A DNA stretch of 27,435 bases from Aureococcus anophagefferens (GCF_000186865.1 NW_008705580.1:412697-440131); one strand, 5' to 3'; shown: positions 19,601 to 27,435, counted from the stretch's first letter. Notes: generated from the sequence alone by a model not told the origin. Translations and numbers: made by a program.

Positions 19601-22600
19601 CCCGCCGAGCAGCGCGTTCGGCTACAGCCTTGGCCTTGGCTTCAATTGCGTCAAGTCCATCCGTGGATGCTGATAGGGGCGCGTTTGTCACCTCATCAAC
19701 ATTTTCCCCCCCGTCAGAAATAGCCTCAAGCTTGTCGCTTTCGTCAAAACTATTCTGGAAGGCATTATCCGCATCTGCATCATTGCTGGCGGCCTTGGGC
19801 ACGTCAGCAGAGGATTTTGCTTGAAGCACCGCAAAAACTTCATTCGGTGCACCAGCGTACGTCCAGCGACCACTAAGATCGGCGAAGTAGCGTTGTCGCA
19901 CGGGCTCGAATGCGGCGGATATCCAGGCGTGTATTCCATCGGTCGTCGCTTTGGGGGCATAAAGTTTGGTGGTGCCAAGTGCTGCGGGGAATCGCTCCGA
20001 GTCTGCGTCCCAATGCTGGAGATCATGGCGTCTACCCACGAGTCTGAGCCACGACCGCCGTGTAGTGTTGCGGACCTCAGCACACTGAATCCGCCTGCGG
20101 GAGTATTTGCGAAGTAAGATGGGATGCTCATATATGTTCGCGCGTGTCGCTCGCCCTCACGAGTAGGAAGCTGTCAAATTTCAATGGGGAGTAGGAATAA
20201 GTTGTGTTCGCGTGGCGCGCTTCGGAAGGAGTTTAGATTGAAGTTATACAGTGCGCCGAATAAATGCTGCTCGGACGAAGGTGGACCAAAAATATCTACA
20301 AAATCGGGTAGGCGCCGAAGGCGGTGATCCAGAGATCGCACGGCATGCTTCTTGAGCGTGAATTCGCCAAATTGGACGTTCACCTCCGTGTCAACTGCGG
20401 TAGTTGTTACCCGCCTGAGCCACTGTTCGAACATCTCTGCCGGCCGTGGTTGAATGGCAGCGGCAAGCTGGGAAGCCTCCGTGTCAGGCACGTACCGACC
20501 CGCACATCCAGGAAGTGCCATGGCATTCCACGAACGTGCAGATAGTTGTGATGCTACAACAGTGCCGCATCTTGCATTCAATTGTGCGGAGGACAGATCC
20601 GGGTTGTCCTCAAGGACCTCACTACGCCGCGTGAAAGTAATGGTACGAACAACGGCCTCGAGCGCTTCAGCGCGCAAAGGTGCTGAAGCATCCTCGAGCC
20701 ATCTTATCAGCCCTCGACGATGGCGAGCAAAGATATCACAAATTTCGGTCTGGGGGACCCCAAGCTCGGCGTTGTGGCGTTCGACGAAATCGGCTCGATT
20801 TCTCCCGCATGGCAGACGAACGTCTTTTCCATCTTGATCGATGGGCGGTGGAGGCTCGGGTTCCGAGTCGAAGGTGTAGTGCACATTTAGAAATATCTGC
20901 GCCGTGAGGAGAGTTGCCACTGATCTCTGGTCAAGATCAGTTTCAAGGGTGTTCTTGTAGACGTATGCAAGATGAGCATAGACAATGCATGCCGTGCCCA
21001 ACTGCTGGGCATTAGTCGCGTGGCGCACCCAGTGTGCGAGTAAAGGGAAAGCGCGTAGTTGGAGCTGATTATGCCACCTCATCACTGCGGCATCCATAAT
21101 TGCCAGCGATGCCTATGCACCCAAATCTATAGGACCAGGCAAGCTTGTGAGCATATCGCCAGACCCAGCTATGGCACCTCGTCACAATCTAAACCGCGCG
21201 TTTCTCCTAGCCACATCATCTCTGCAGACAGTGAGTGGTCTCGAAACGCGTGCTTGCGCAGGAGGAAAAGACAGAAACTCTCGACCTGCGAATGATTGGA
21301 CGGCGATCAGATGTCTTCACTGAGGAGGTTGATTTTAGGCACGGTCACTCACACGGACAATTGTGCGGATAACATAGAGAAGCACAGCTCCTGTCGTTCG
21401 CGAATATCGGCCCGTGTCGAGGTTGAGCGCCTGCGAGTTGGAAGTGTTGGCACATTGAGCAAATATGAATTTTTGAAAGGTCGTTCACCACACAGTTCGC
21501 TGCATTATCAAGAAGGACATCAAGTGAGCTGACTAGCCCCGCGGGCGCGCAGCGAAGCTCATTGAATAGAAGCCCACAGGGCGTCGCAAGAACACATCTC
21601 TCTGGTGCTGGCACGGCAGTCGGCAGGCCAATACTAGTCGGCGGACGCCAGAGGCCTGGCTCAAACAGGCAAGCATCAAGAACATCACGGAGTTCAGGAG
21701 AGGCAAGCGCACGAAGGCGAGCGTGATCGGAAAAAAAGCGCAGAATCAACGGAGTGCGAATATATGGTGCAGTCAGATATGATAGCATAAGCTCCGAATC
21801 TCGGCCGTTGAGGTGGCCTCCAAAGTCGGGTAGATGTCGAACGTGCAGCACATCTTCCTCTGTTTCCACTCTCGCACCAACGAGCACGCTGGGGTCACCC
21901 CGTGAGGGTGGCACCCGTGGTAAACTGCCCAGACCGACGAAGTCTAGGAAATGGTTCCAAGTCGATCGCTGTTGTCGAGCCTCCTCAGCTGTGCGGGCAC
22001 TGTTCGAAGCTGGTGCTACAGTGAGAACCTGACCAAAGGCTCTGCAAATAATTGGGCGTGGTGGGATTTGATAACCAGCCTTGCGTTTGGGCTTAGGTTT
22101 CGGTGTTGACACCTTTGAACGCCAAACCAACACGCCATCCTCAGGTCTCCATGCGCGGACTGGTGGAAGAGCGTCAGACGTAGGCACCTGGAGCGCCTTG
22201 AACGCGAAGACCACGTCGCGGAAACAGGCGAGCTCTGGATAGGCACCAACCTGCAGAAGCAGAGCTATAGATAGGACCGAGATACATTATTTAAAGAAGA
22301 CCCCGGCGACGATGCAAGTTCTTGTCGCTCTCCCGTAAGATAGACTTCGGGTTGGTCAAGGAGTGGCATGCCTGTCTGGAGACAGAGTTGGTTAAGAAAT
22401 GTACGGTCACCTGCACCAAGGATGCCCGCACGCTCGAACGCAAATACCATGCCCTCGGTTGGTACTGCCGCTCGCAGTCCCGCGAAATAGTCGAGAACCA
22501 TCGTGCGAGCTGCACAGAGGTTGGGCTCGGCGAAGGCTGAATAGCGCGATTCAACATCATAGACACCAAGATCGAAGCCGAATGGTGACGTCGGGCCCGG

Positions 22601-24428
22601 AGCTTCGCCCGAATAGTGAAGAGAAAGCCAACTGGGCGTGTCGGCAGCTCGCCTGCGTACCACTGCATCGGCAACAACAGCTATACATCCAGAAGCAAGA
22701 ATGCGCGCCGCATCCAATGATCGTGTCACGGTCACGGAAAGTGCTGTGCATGCTAAATGGCGTGATGTGCGCCGCAATAGGTCAAGGAGGTCAACTTGAG
22801 TCTCGCGCCGAATTGGACTCCGCCGCCAAAAGCACCCTGTTGCGGGCATCTGCGCTCCAGTCACTGCATTGTAGAGAGGTTGCGGCAGCGGTAGCACGCG
22901 TGTGAGAGTATGCATAAGGAGCGCAAAACGCATGAGGTAAGTGTGACGGATCAGGTGGGCCTGATTTGCAAGAAGGCTGCACACATCACTAGTGCGGCGC
23001 AAGAGATTTGCAGCCGATTCATAGCTGTCAATGGTGTCCGGTACCATGCTTAGTTCGACGGGCAAGGTTATTGGTGGAATTAGGGCCGCTCCCGCGAGGG
23101 AACTAACGTCAGTATCACGGCGGAAGCGACCAAAGAGTGGAAAACACGCCCCACCGGGTGCTATGAGCCCACCCAGCGCACTTCTGTAAATGCAAGCAGC
23201 CGAGGCTGCCGCGCGCACGCCATCATCCAATGATAGGGACGCCTCCAGAGCTGCACGTCTCTTGTCCAGCGCGATGCAGCAATCGAGGCAGACTTGAAGC
23301 GACCTTTCGCCGACTAGTGATCCATCCTCGGATGCTCGCTCCGCGCATTCGCGTGCAACACTCTGGCATGCACAGTCGAGCACCGCCGCATCACATGCCG
23401 ACAAAGAGGACGCGTGATCGAGGTCACGCTGTGCCATGACCAGGAGCTGAAGCCGTGTGAGTGTGAGGTACCCGTCAGCTGCCGCGCTACATTCACCGAT
23501 TAATAATGCTGCTTCGCGCAATGCAGAGGCAAGCAATGCGCCGCCTGCTGGATCGCCTCCACCCACGCCAGGGACCCAAGCTGCCGATGTACTAACGTTG
23601 GCCTGAACGGGCCGCACACCGTTGAGTGTGGGGAGGATGCGCTCATAGAATACGCAGGCATCGTGCATCGCCTACAGATATTGCGATATTGGTGTACATT
23701 CGCCCCAAAGATTTCCCATGCGGCGAATACCTCACGCGACACTGGTGCATTGCGTGCGGAAAGACGAGAAGTCGGTAGAAGATGAACCAGATTCCTCCAT
23801 CCTGTAACTTTTCCTGGGGCACATCTGCTATCATGATGGCAGCACGGGACCAAAGTTCTGCATTTCCTGGGTCGACCTTAAGATCGTGATATCGTGCCGT
23901 TGCAACTCCGTCCCCACCCGCACCGCCCATACCACCGCTATTAATGAGTGCGCAATCAAAGGCACTTGGTCGATCTTGTCGCCGACGAAACGCCATGAGC
24001 ACAATCGCCACTTGCGGAGGGTTCGTCCCTGATGCGGCGCCAAGCCATCCTAGTGGGAGGAGTACTACCTCACCTGGTTGAACGCGTGTCATTCGTGCAC
24101 AGCAGTAGCAAGCAAGATCGTGTACACCAGCTGCGTCCTCCGCGCCTGCAAACCGCGCAACCCGCTCGCAGCTTACCACAAAGTCCTCTAGCATAACACC
24201 AAGCGTGGTCGCCGCCACCGTCTGTGGTGAAAAACTTAAAAGCGCAACGCGCGCGAGCTTTGCCGCAGCTCCAGCGTTGTGCAAAGCTTGCGCAGCTGGC
24301 ATCATTTCGTGATCCGAAAGCTTCTGCATGAGACCTCGATGTGCCAGCGTCAATCCCGCAAACCTACGCAAATCTCTATAGGCCGTGTCTACTGTCGACA
24401 GGGCAACGCCGCTCTTGATGGCACGCAT
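10665..24428 (-). CDS. Giant DUF3638/DUF3645 P-loop protein with EF-hands and a Vps62/VPS13-like end
   Basis: I reconstruct 11 exons on the minus strand: 24428-23736, 23671-22286, 22250-21489, 21430-21353, 21285-21178, 21112-20250, 20094-17565, 17426-15557, 15477-13721, 13628-11076 and 11012-10665. Phases agree throughout and give about 4,314 residues. In order it has an N-terminal family region, the DUF3638 block with P-loop MGGGKT (Lys near residue 2659), a DEVDLILHPLKSELN box and a helicase-like C-terminal block (HTTGMDIKQG). A Glu-Gln tract, degenerate and canonical EF-hands and a beta-rich C-terminus follow. DUF3638/DUF3645 proteins are found in fungi and protists and are often auto-annotated as ubiquitinyl hydrolases, without biochemical proof known to me. 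The motifs suggest NTP binding and calcium response; the partner is unknown. The ATG at 24428 follows an in-frame TAG, but CCTAG there could also be a splice acceptor. The 15.5-kb and 11.0-kb junctions are the least certain. Confidence 0.9.
11013..11075 (-). other. Probable GC-AG intron before the last exon, 51-63 nt
   Basis: The exon side reads PPSSDF and the next exon VALGMVGTG after acceptor TGTAG at 11013. No GT donor lies in reach in the right phase. A donor GCGCAT directly after the Phe codon (11075) gives the family-like join; a better-looking GCAAGA donor at 11063 would add four residues (AHSS). Either way the donor is GC. Confidence 0.5.
12921..13008 (-). repeat. CTGTTC hexamer tract coding Glu-Gln repeats
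   Basis: The plus strand shows about a dozen TTCCTG/TTCTTG units in a row. On the minus strand they encode (Gln-Glu)n inside exon 10 of the giant gene, in frame without a break. Low-complexity acidic Gln tracts at this place are likely to be flexible and variable in length. Confidence 0.9.
13721..17426 (-). CDS. Giant gene, exons 8-9 (P-loop and helicase-like core)
   Basis: Exon 8 (17426-about 15557) includes GALGFLFLYELLTG and the nucleotide-binding block QMIMGGGKTTVVSPLLALFL, followed by VCQVVPHALLEFSR. Exon 9 (about 15477-13721) has LLDEVDLILHPLKSELNWP, a Walker B-like DEVD, then VVYLDDADRK, FCFYDQIHTTGMDIKQG and TLAKDMT. The join lies somewhere in 15478-15572. Candidates are a 79-nt GT-AG intron (15478-15556) or a 37-nt GC-AG intron (15536-15572); both keep the frame. 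A 92-nt GT-AG intron (13629-13720, donor GTGAGT, acceptor CATAG) closes exon 9. This is the defining DUF3638/DUF3645 part. Confidence 0.88.
17427..17564 (-). other. Probable GC-AG intron, 138 nt
   Basis: Reading the minus strand, the exon ends SRPEE and the next exon starts VTGVACCRRLCA. The only acceptor in the right phase is TTCAG at 17427. The available GT sites (T|GTCTGT, CT|GTAAAA) are in phase 1 or 2 and cannot join that acceptor in frame. A GC donor GCAAAG at 17564 gives a clean phase-0 junction. Confidence 0.55.
17565..21112 (-). CDS. Giant gene, exons 6-7
   Basis: Exon 6 (21112-20250) starts ASLAIMDAAVMRWHNQ and includes VYAHLAYVYKNTLE and PDFVDIFGPPSSEQ, typical family blocks. A 155-nt GT-AG intron in phase 2 (20095-20249, donor GTATAA, acceptor CCGCAG) links it to exon 7 (20094-17565). 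Exon 7 begins RIQCAEVRNTTRRSWLRLVG and is the longest uninterrupted N-terminal stretch, with a charged low-complexity section around 19500-19800. It ends in SFMANFATLSYSRPEE. The following junction appears to use a GC donor. Confidence 0.8.
21178..22250 (-). CDS. Giant gene, exons 3-5, including two micro-exons
   Basis: Exon 3 (22250-21489) starts VGAYPELACFRDVVFAFK and contains the strongly conserved block GGHLNGRDSELMLSYLTAPY. Exon 4 (21430-21353, 26 codons) reads ALNLDTGRYSRTTGAVLLYV onward. Exon 5 (21285-21178, 36 codons) starts VESFCLFLLRKHAF. All junctions are phase 0 with GT-AG introns of 58, 67 and 65 nt (21431-21488 donor GTGAAC; 21286-21352 donor GTGAGT; 21113-21177 donor GTGCCA). 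Both small exons were recovered by reading frames next to splice signals and by the family pattern of an LDTGRY block after exon 3. Confidence 0.75.
22286..24428 (-). CDS. Giant gene, exons 1-2 (N-terminal family region)
   Basis: Exon 1 (24428-23736) holds residues 1-231 and ends just after GGIWFIFYRLLVFP. A 64-nt GT-AG intron (23672-23735, donor GTGAGG, acceptor TGTAG) joins it in phase 0 to exon 2 (23671-22286, 462 codons), which starts AMHDACVFYERILPTLNG. Exon 2 contains conserved family blocks such as VLDYFAGLRAA and PEVYLTGERQ. It ends at a GTATCT donor for a 35-nt intron (22251-22285, acceptor CTGCAG). No membrane segment or signal peptide is apparent. Confidence 0.85.
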
Positions 24429-24555
24429 CTAGGCGGTATGTTGCACAGTCAACTACCTTGGTCTTGCCTTGCGTCAAATTCGCGGCCTTTCCAGCCTGTA
24501 CTGCCGAATCTCCCCTTGCAACGACGGGTGTGTACGTCCTATAAGAGTAGCACTA

Positions 24556-25239
24556 TCATGTGAGCTTCATGCGTAAATCACTACAGAAATGAGCCAGCAC
24601 TGCGCCATGCTCGACGTACGAGCGGGGAAATTCACCACGTTGAGTGCCGGAATCATCCTCACCAACGAGCCACTGGCCGCGCTCAGCTGATGACTGTGTA
24701 AACAGCTCCACGACGCAAGTCCATCTCGTCGCTCCGAGATGCTGAGAAATCGTAAAGAGCACGCACATACCTTGTAGTTTCCTCGAGAAGTGTAGGTGGC
24801 GCGCATGGGACTGACGTAGACCTATCAGGCAAACAAGTTTTCCCCATCGAAAATTATTCAGCGGACAGTGGAGATGTAACAGCAGCCTGTCACTCAACAT
24901 ATGACCCCTTGCGAGGGTCGTCCCTGTGTTCGGTTCATGCTCGGAACGAGACGTTTCACATGCTGTCTCTGTCGGTCGTTTCAGGTTATGCGCTTGCGTG
25001 GCAAGCTGAGTTTTCTTCAAGTCTGGCGGCAGGGTTTCGGTTGAAATAGCTCTTTCTCTACAAATATCACAAAAAGATGAAGGGAAAAAGCCTCGCTTAC
25101 CGCCGATCTCGCCCTTCCACCAATCACCGGGCTCGCGTTCGGTGATCACTGTTATTCGAGCGCCTGCCTGGAAGGTGAGCTCCGTCTCGCTCTGACCCAG
25201 GAAGTCATGTTTTGCAATCGCGGTGATACCGCTGCTCAT
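24556..25239 (-). CDS. Two-SH3-domain protein, second domain broken by a frame change
   Basis: Exon 1 (25239-24899) starts MSSGITAIAKHDF. Residues 5-58 form an SH3 domain: the ALYDF-like AIAKHDF, ETELTF, GDWWKGEIGGKRGFFPSSF with the Trp pair at 40-41 and the Pro at 53. A 77-nt GT-AG phase-2 intron (24822-24898, donor GTTGAG, acceptor GATAG) leads to exon 2. A second SH3 domain begins there with TRYVRALYDFSASRSDEMDL. That frame hits TGA at 24683-24685, while the rest of the domain (ERGQWLVGEDDSG, GEFPRSYVEHG) continues one base off to a stop at 24556. SH3 domains bind proline-rich peptides in scaffold and signalling proteins. The break may be a mutation, a base-call error or undetected splicing. 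The gene lies 127 bp upstream of the giant gene on the same strand. Confidence 0.7.
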   Translation of the reverse strand: MSSGITAIAKHDFLGQSETELTFQAGARITVITEREPGDWWKGEIGGKRGFFPSSFCDICRERAISTETLPPDLKKTQLATQAHNLKRPTETACETSRSEHEPNTGTTLARGHMLSDRLLLHLHCPLNNFRWGKLVCLIGLRQSHARHLHFSRKLQGMCVLFTISQHLGATRWTCVVELFTQSSAERGQWLVGEDDSGTQRGEFPRSYVEHGAVLAHFCSDLRMKLT

Positions 25240-25256
25240 AGCCAATATGGCGCAAA

Positions 25257-25631
25257 ATGAGCACCGAAGGATTACATGTACAAGCAAGCACCGGGATAAG
25301 CCGGGGACCCTGGCCAATAGTGATTGGCGCCGTTTGGGATGCACGTGGTACCGAGGAAATCGCAAGGGCCCTGAAAGGCGTCGATAGTGGCCTTGACATT
25401 TTACAGCGGCGTCGTCCTTGGGACGCTGTGGCCTGCGAAAGACACGGCAAGTTGCAGTCAGCATACTCCGACGACTCCACGCAATTAAGCGCCATGTCCG
25501 CCGCCGACATCGCGCGGTCCCTCGCAGGGATGCTGCATTTGCATGTGACCAGTGGTTGCTGGAGGTCGCCACGTACTTCGACCCCGCATGCGGACAATCA
25601 AAGTGCGCTTGGCGATAAGCCAGCTATCTAG
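25257..25631 (+). CDS. Small unrecognised ORF, 124 codons
   Basis: An ATG at 25257 opens a 124-codon frame (MSTEGLHVQASTGISRG) containing a helix-like charged stretch (TEEIARALKGVDSGLDIL). It starts only 18 bp from the divergent SH3-gene ATG, leaving almost no room for promoters, and overlaps an open frame on the other strand. No domain is recognised. It may be spurious or an upstream transcript part. Confidence 0.25.
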   Translation: MSTEGLHVQASTGISRGPWPIVIGAVWDARGTEEIARALKGVDSGLDILQRRRPWDAVACERHGKLQSAYSDDSTQLSAMSAADIARSLAGMLHLHVTSGCWRSPRTSTPHADNQSALGDKPAI

Positions 25632-25655
25632 GGTGCCTACATTCCGCTCCTTGGG

Positions 25656-25790
25656 CTATGCTACCCTAACTCGGGACTATGCTATCCTCCCTATGCTGGG
25701 ACGCTCATACTGACCTATGCTGGCTATGCTAAGTCTGCCTTATACTGGCTATGCTCATGCTATACTATGCTGGTGCTTCATACTAGCATA
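25656..25790 (+). repeat. CTATGCT minisatellite between the SH3 and kinase genes
   Basis: The word CTATGCT occurs seven times within about 130 bases, often as CTATGCTGG, mixed with CATACT/TATACT variants. The spacing is irregular, so it is a degenerate tandem or interspersed repeat. It occupies most of the unassigned space ahead of the kinase ATG at 25922 and may lie in its promoter. Confidence 0.7.
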
Positions 25791-25921
25791 CTCGGATTCT
25801 AACACTCCAAAGCCAGGTCGTCCTCGTCCTCGACCTTTGTAGCTGCACATGTGCATATCATTTTGTCCTGTAAACATTGGGCCTGGTAAATCTGAGCCTT
25901 CGTCAGACCACGAGTGCAATC

Positions 25922-27252
25922 ATGGGTCCATGCAACTCAAGGTCCGGTAGGGTTAATATTTACTCAGAGCAATCGACGCCGATCACGGAAATCTCGCAAC
26001 ATGGCCCAGGGACTGTGGCGTTTCTGGAAAGATATGAGTGCTCTTTTACCCCGACCGAAATCCTCGGTTCGGGTGCTTATTCAACTGTCTACAAGTGTGT
26101 TGATAAAGAGAGTCGTGAGGAATGTGCCGCGAAAGTTATCCAATTAAAGAAAATGGCGGAGGATGAAGTCGATGCCCTTCACATCGAGGTTGGGATACTG
26201 GAAGAGATAAAGCATCCAAACGTAGATGGTGGTACGCTATGGTTCCGGCCAATCAGATCCACATAGGTTTTAACTATCCATGGTTTTTTCGAGGACATCG
26301 CTACGACGAATAATCCGTCGCCCAAAGCCTACATTGTTACTGAGATTCTTAGAGGAGGAGAACTATTTGATCGAATAGTCGAGCGCACATACTATTCAGA
26401 GTACGAGGCACGCAAGGTCATCCAGATTCTGTACCAGATCATCGTTATACAGCCGGTTCTAGCTCACAGTCATACATGTCATAGGCTTGATGTGATGTGT
26501 CATCTTCATGCCAAGAATATTGTGAGTTCGCTCTTGTAACAAAACTTGTTAACTCGGCATGAATCAGGCTCATCGCGACCTGAAGCCTGAGAATCTTCTC
26601 CTGAAGTCCATGAAAGACGACCACGAACTCAAGGTCGCGGATTTTGGGTTTGCGGCACACACCGCTAACAATTCCCTTGCGACACAGTGTGGGACTCCGA
26701 ATTACGTTGCACCAGAGATTCTTGAGAATCGGCAATATGGTTGCGCTGTCGACATGTGGTCAGTAGGAGTACTTACATTTGTCTTGCTTGGCGTGAAATC
26801 TGAGCTCAACGCGTCGAAGGCCTATAAGATCCAGATCAATTTTGTAGGTGGTTATCCACCATTCCACGATGACAATGAAGCCAAATTGTTCGAGCGCATT
26901 AAATGCGCGCAGTTTAACTTTGACCCCCAGTAGTGCTCGGCGCAGCAAGCTTTTCGAAGGGACGATTGTGTCTTCGTCTAGGTACTGGGATGTTGTGAGC
27001 GCAGATGCCAAGGATTTTATCCGAAAGTTGCTAAATAACAATCCCGGTGTGCGCCTTACCGCTGAGCAGGCCATTCTTCACCCATGGCTCGTGAAGGGTG
27101 ATCATGAGTTGATCACAGTTCATCTCGAGAAAACGATGCGCCAACTCAGGAATTTCAATGGGAAGCGGAAATTCAAAGCGGCCGCTAGGATGGTCCTCAC
27201 CACGCGAAAATTCTCGAGCGTGCGTTGCCCCGCCGCTAGGCCACCCTCCTAG
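25922..27252 (+). CDS. CaMK/CDPK-group serine/threonine protein kinase
   Basis: Exons: 25922-26221, 26267-26443 (or on to 26521), a short piece up to 26521, 26568-26790, 26848-26929 and 26982-27252, about 362-376 residues. All key kinase parts are present: glycine loop GSGAYSTVYK (residues 49-58), Lys71 in CAAKVI, Glu89 in the C helix, HRDLKPEN, DFGFA, GTPNYVAPEIL, DMWSVGVLTFVLLG, GYPPFHDDNEAKLF and LHPWL. The activation segment and GYPPF block place it in the CaMK group. The tail (QLRNFNGKRKFKAAARMVL) resembles the autoinhibitory and calmodulin-binding segment of CaMKI-like kinases. No EF-hands follow before the stop at 27252, but GTGCGT after FSS could be a donor for an exon beyond. The N-terminus MGPCNS resembles a myristoylation site, but proline at position 3 disfavours it. 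It phosphorylates protein Ser/Thr; the substrate is unknown. Confidence 0.9.
26222..26266 (+). other. Kinase intron 1, 45 nt, GT-AG
   Basis: The donor GTAGAT follows IKHPN and the acceptor CACATAG precedes VLTIHGFFED; phase 0. Joining the two sides gives the usual HPN-V...FED kinase pattern. Reading through would reach a stop at 26264. Confidence 0.85.
26444..26485 (+). other. Unexplained 42-nt in-frame insert in the kinase domain
   Basis: Between LYQII and LDVMCHLHAKNI the frame is open for 14 extra codons (VIQPVLAHSHTC onward), where CaMK-group kinases normally have none. It starts with GT but no AG acceptor fits the phase. A 33-nt GC-AG alternative (GCCGG to CATAG) would remove only part. 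It may be an insert, an unusual intron or sequence change. Confidence 0.4.
26522..26567 (+). other. Kinase intron, 46 nt, GT-AG
   Basis: The donor GTGAGT follows LHAKNI and the acceptor AATCAG precedes AHRDLKPEN. Phase 0; the join restores the uninterrupted catalytic-loop block. Confidence 0.85.
26791..26847 (+). other. Kinase GC-AG intron, 57 nt
   Basis: Conserved kinase sequence requires LLG joined to GYPPF. The donor must then be GCGTGA (after the G of a split Gly codon, phase 1) and the acceptor TTGTAG. Using GT two bases later with the same acceptor shifts the frame. Its length is a multiple of three and it is open, so a simple ORF scan reads through it. Confidence 0.75.
26930..26981 (+). 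other. Kinase intron, 52 nt, GT-AG
   Basis: The donor GTAGTG splits a Gln codon (phase 2) after FNFDP and the acceptor GTCTAG precedes G-TAC-TGG, giving FDPQYWDVVSADAKDF. Without splicing the frame stops at once (TAG). Confidence 0.9.
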
Positions 27253-27435
27253 GAGGGGGGGGGGGCTTGGACCGGGGCTGGTTATTGTACCTCAGGATAG
27301 TGCCGGAGGCGGCCTCCGGGTTTTGTACGTACAGAGCCGGTGTTCTGTGTTTTATAGTGCGCTTTGGGGCTTTTGGGGGTTAGGAGAACGGAGTTCCGCG
27401 AGGTCGCGCGTGTCGGTTTACGCGACAGCATCACC
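27253..27435. other. Tail after the kinase stop
   Basis: A G-run lies at about 27254-27266 and a strong GC hairpin CCGGAGGC/GCCTCCGG at 27303-27319 with a 1-base centre. No further gene is seen before the window ends. If the kinase has another exon, its donor would be before the stop. Confidence 0.4.

Noticed and set aside
24436..24463. 28-nt GT...AG stretch joining an upstream frame to exon 1 of the giant gene
   Set aside because: It is shorter than any supported intron here, and no conserved protein fixes the join. It is left only as part of a hypothesis.
25922..25939. N-myristoylation site MGPCNS on the kinase
   Set aside because: Proline at position 3 is disallowed in the usual N-myristoyltransferase pattern, so I mention it but do not call it.

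Overview
The window is nuclear DNA of a microbial eukaryote, most likely a unicellular alga or related protist. The large genes are split by short introns (about 35-155 nt) whose exon ends are fixed by conserved protein blocks. The proteins are eukaryotic types: SH3, EF-hand, CaMK-type kinase, EGLN-like prolyl hydroxylase and a giant DUF3638/DUF3645 protein. At least three introns in two genes appear to start with GC instead of GT. That habit has been reported for haptophytes and dinoflagellates, but I cannot name the lineage from this sequence. No rRNA, tRNA, CRISPR or prokaryotic operon signal was seen.

Layout. Positions 1-5,370 are gene-poor. They hold a diverged repeat copied at 16-165 and 3640-3788, a very GC-rich broken gene with Trp-containing helical repeats (945-2052), several long perfect or near-perfect palindromes, and a weak ORF on the minus strand. 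Positions 4554-10297 are bounded by two direct 117-bp repeats (about 93% identical). Between them lie a coiled-coil ORF (5375-6643) that runs, after a frame change, into a fragment resembling the pre-integrase and integrase start of a Ty1/copia-type element (6621-7007), and an intronless EGLN/PHD-like 2-oxoglutarate Fe(II) oxygenase (7378-8676). Positions 8680-10660 look non-coding, with simple repeats and T-tracts.

The right half is dominated by one minus-strand gene, 24428 to 10665. I reconstruct it as 11 exons and about 4,300 residues. It carries the conserved DUF3638 region with a P-loop (GGGKT), a DEVD box and a helicase-like C-terminal block, then a Glu-Gln repeat tract, EF-hands and a beta-rich Vps62/VPS13-like C-terminus. 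Two exons (26 and 36 codons) are too short to show up in an ORF scan. On the same strand just upstream is a two-SH3-domain gene (25239-24556) whose second SH3 domain is interrupted by a one-base frame change. After a CTATGCT minisatellite, a six-exon CaMK/CDPK-type kinase (25922-27252) runs on the plus strand.

Functional reading. The kinase, EF-hand protein and SH3 protein are all plausible signalling or scaffold components, but adjacency in a eukaryote does not show joint function. The strongest unusual points are the giant protein's architecture, the GC-AG introns, the break in the SH3 gene, and the direct-repeat-bounded block that combines a retroelement remnant with a hydroxylase gene.
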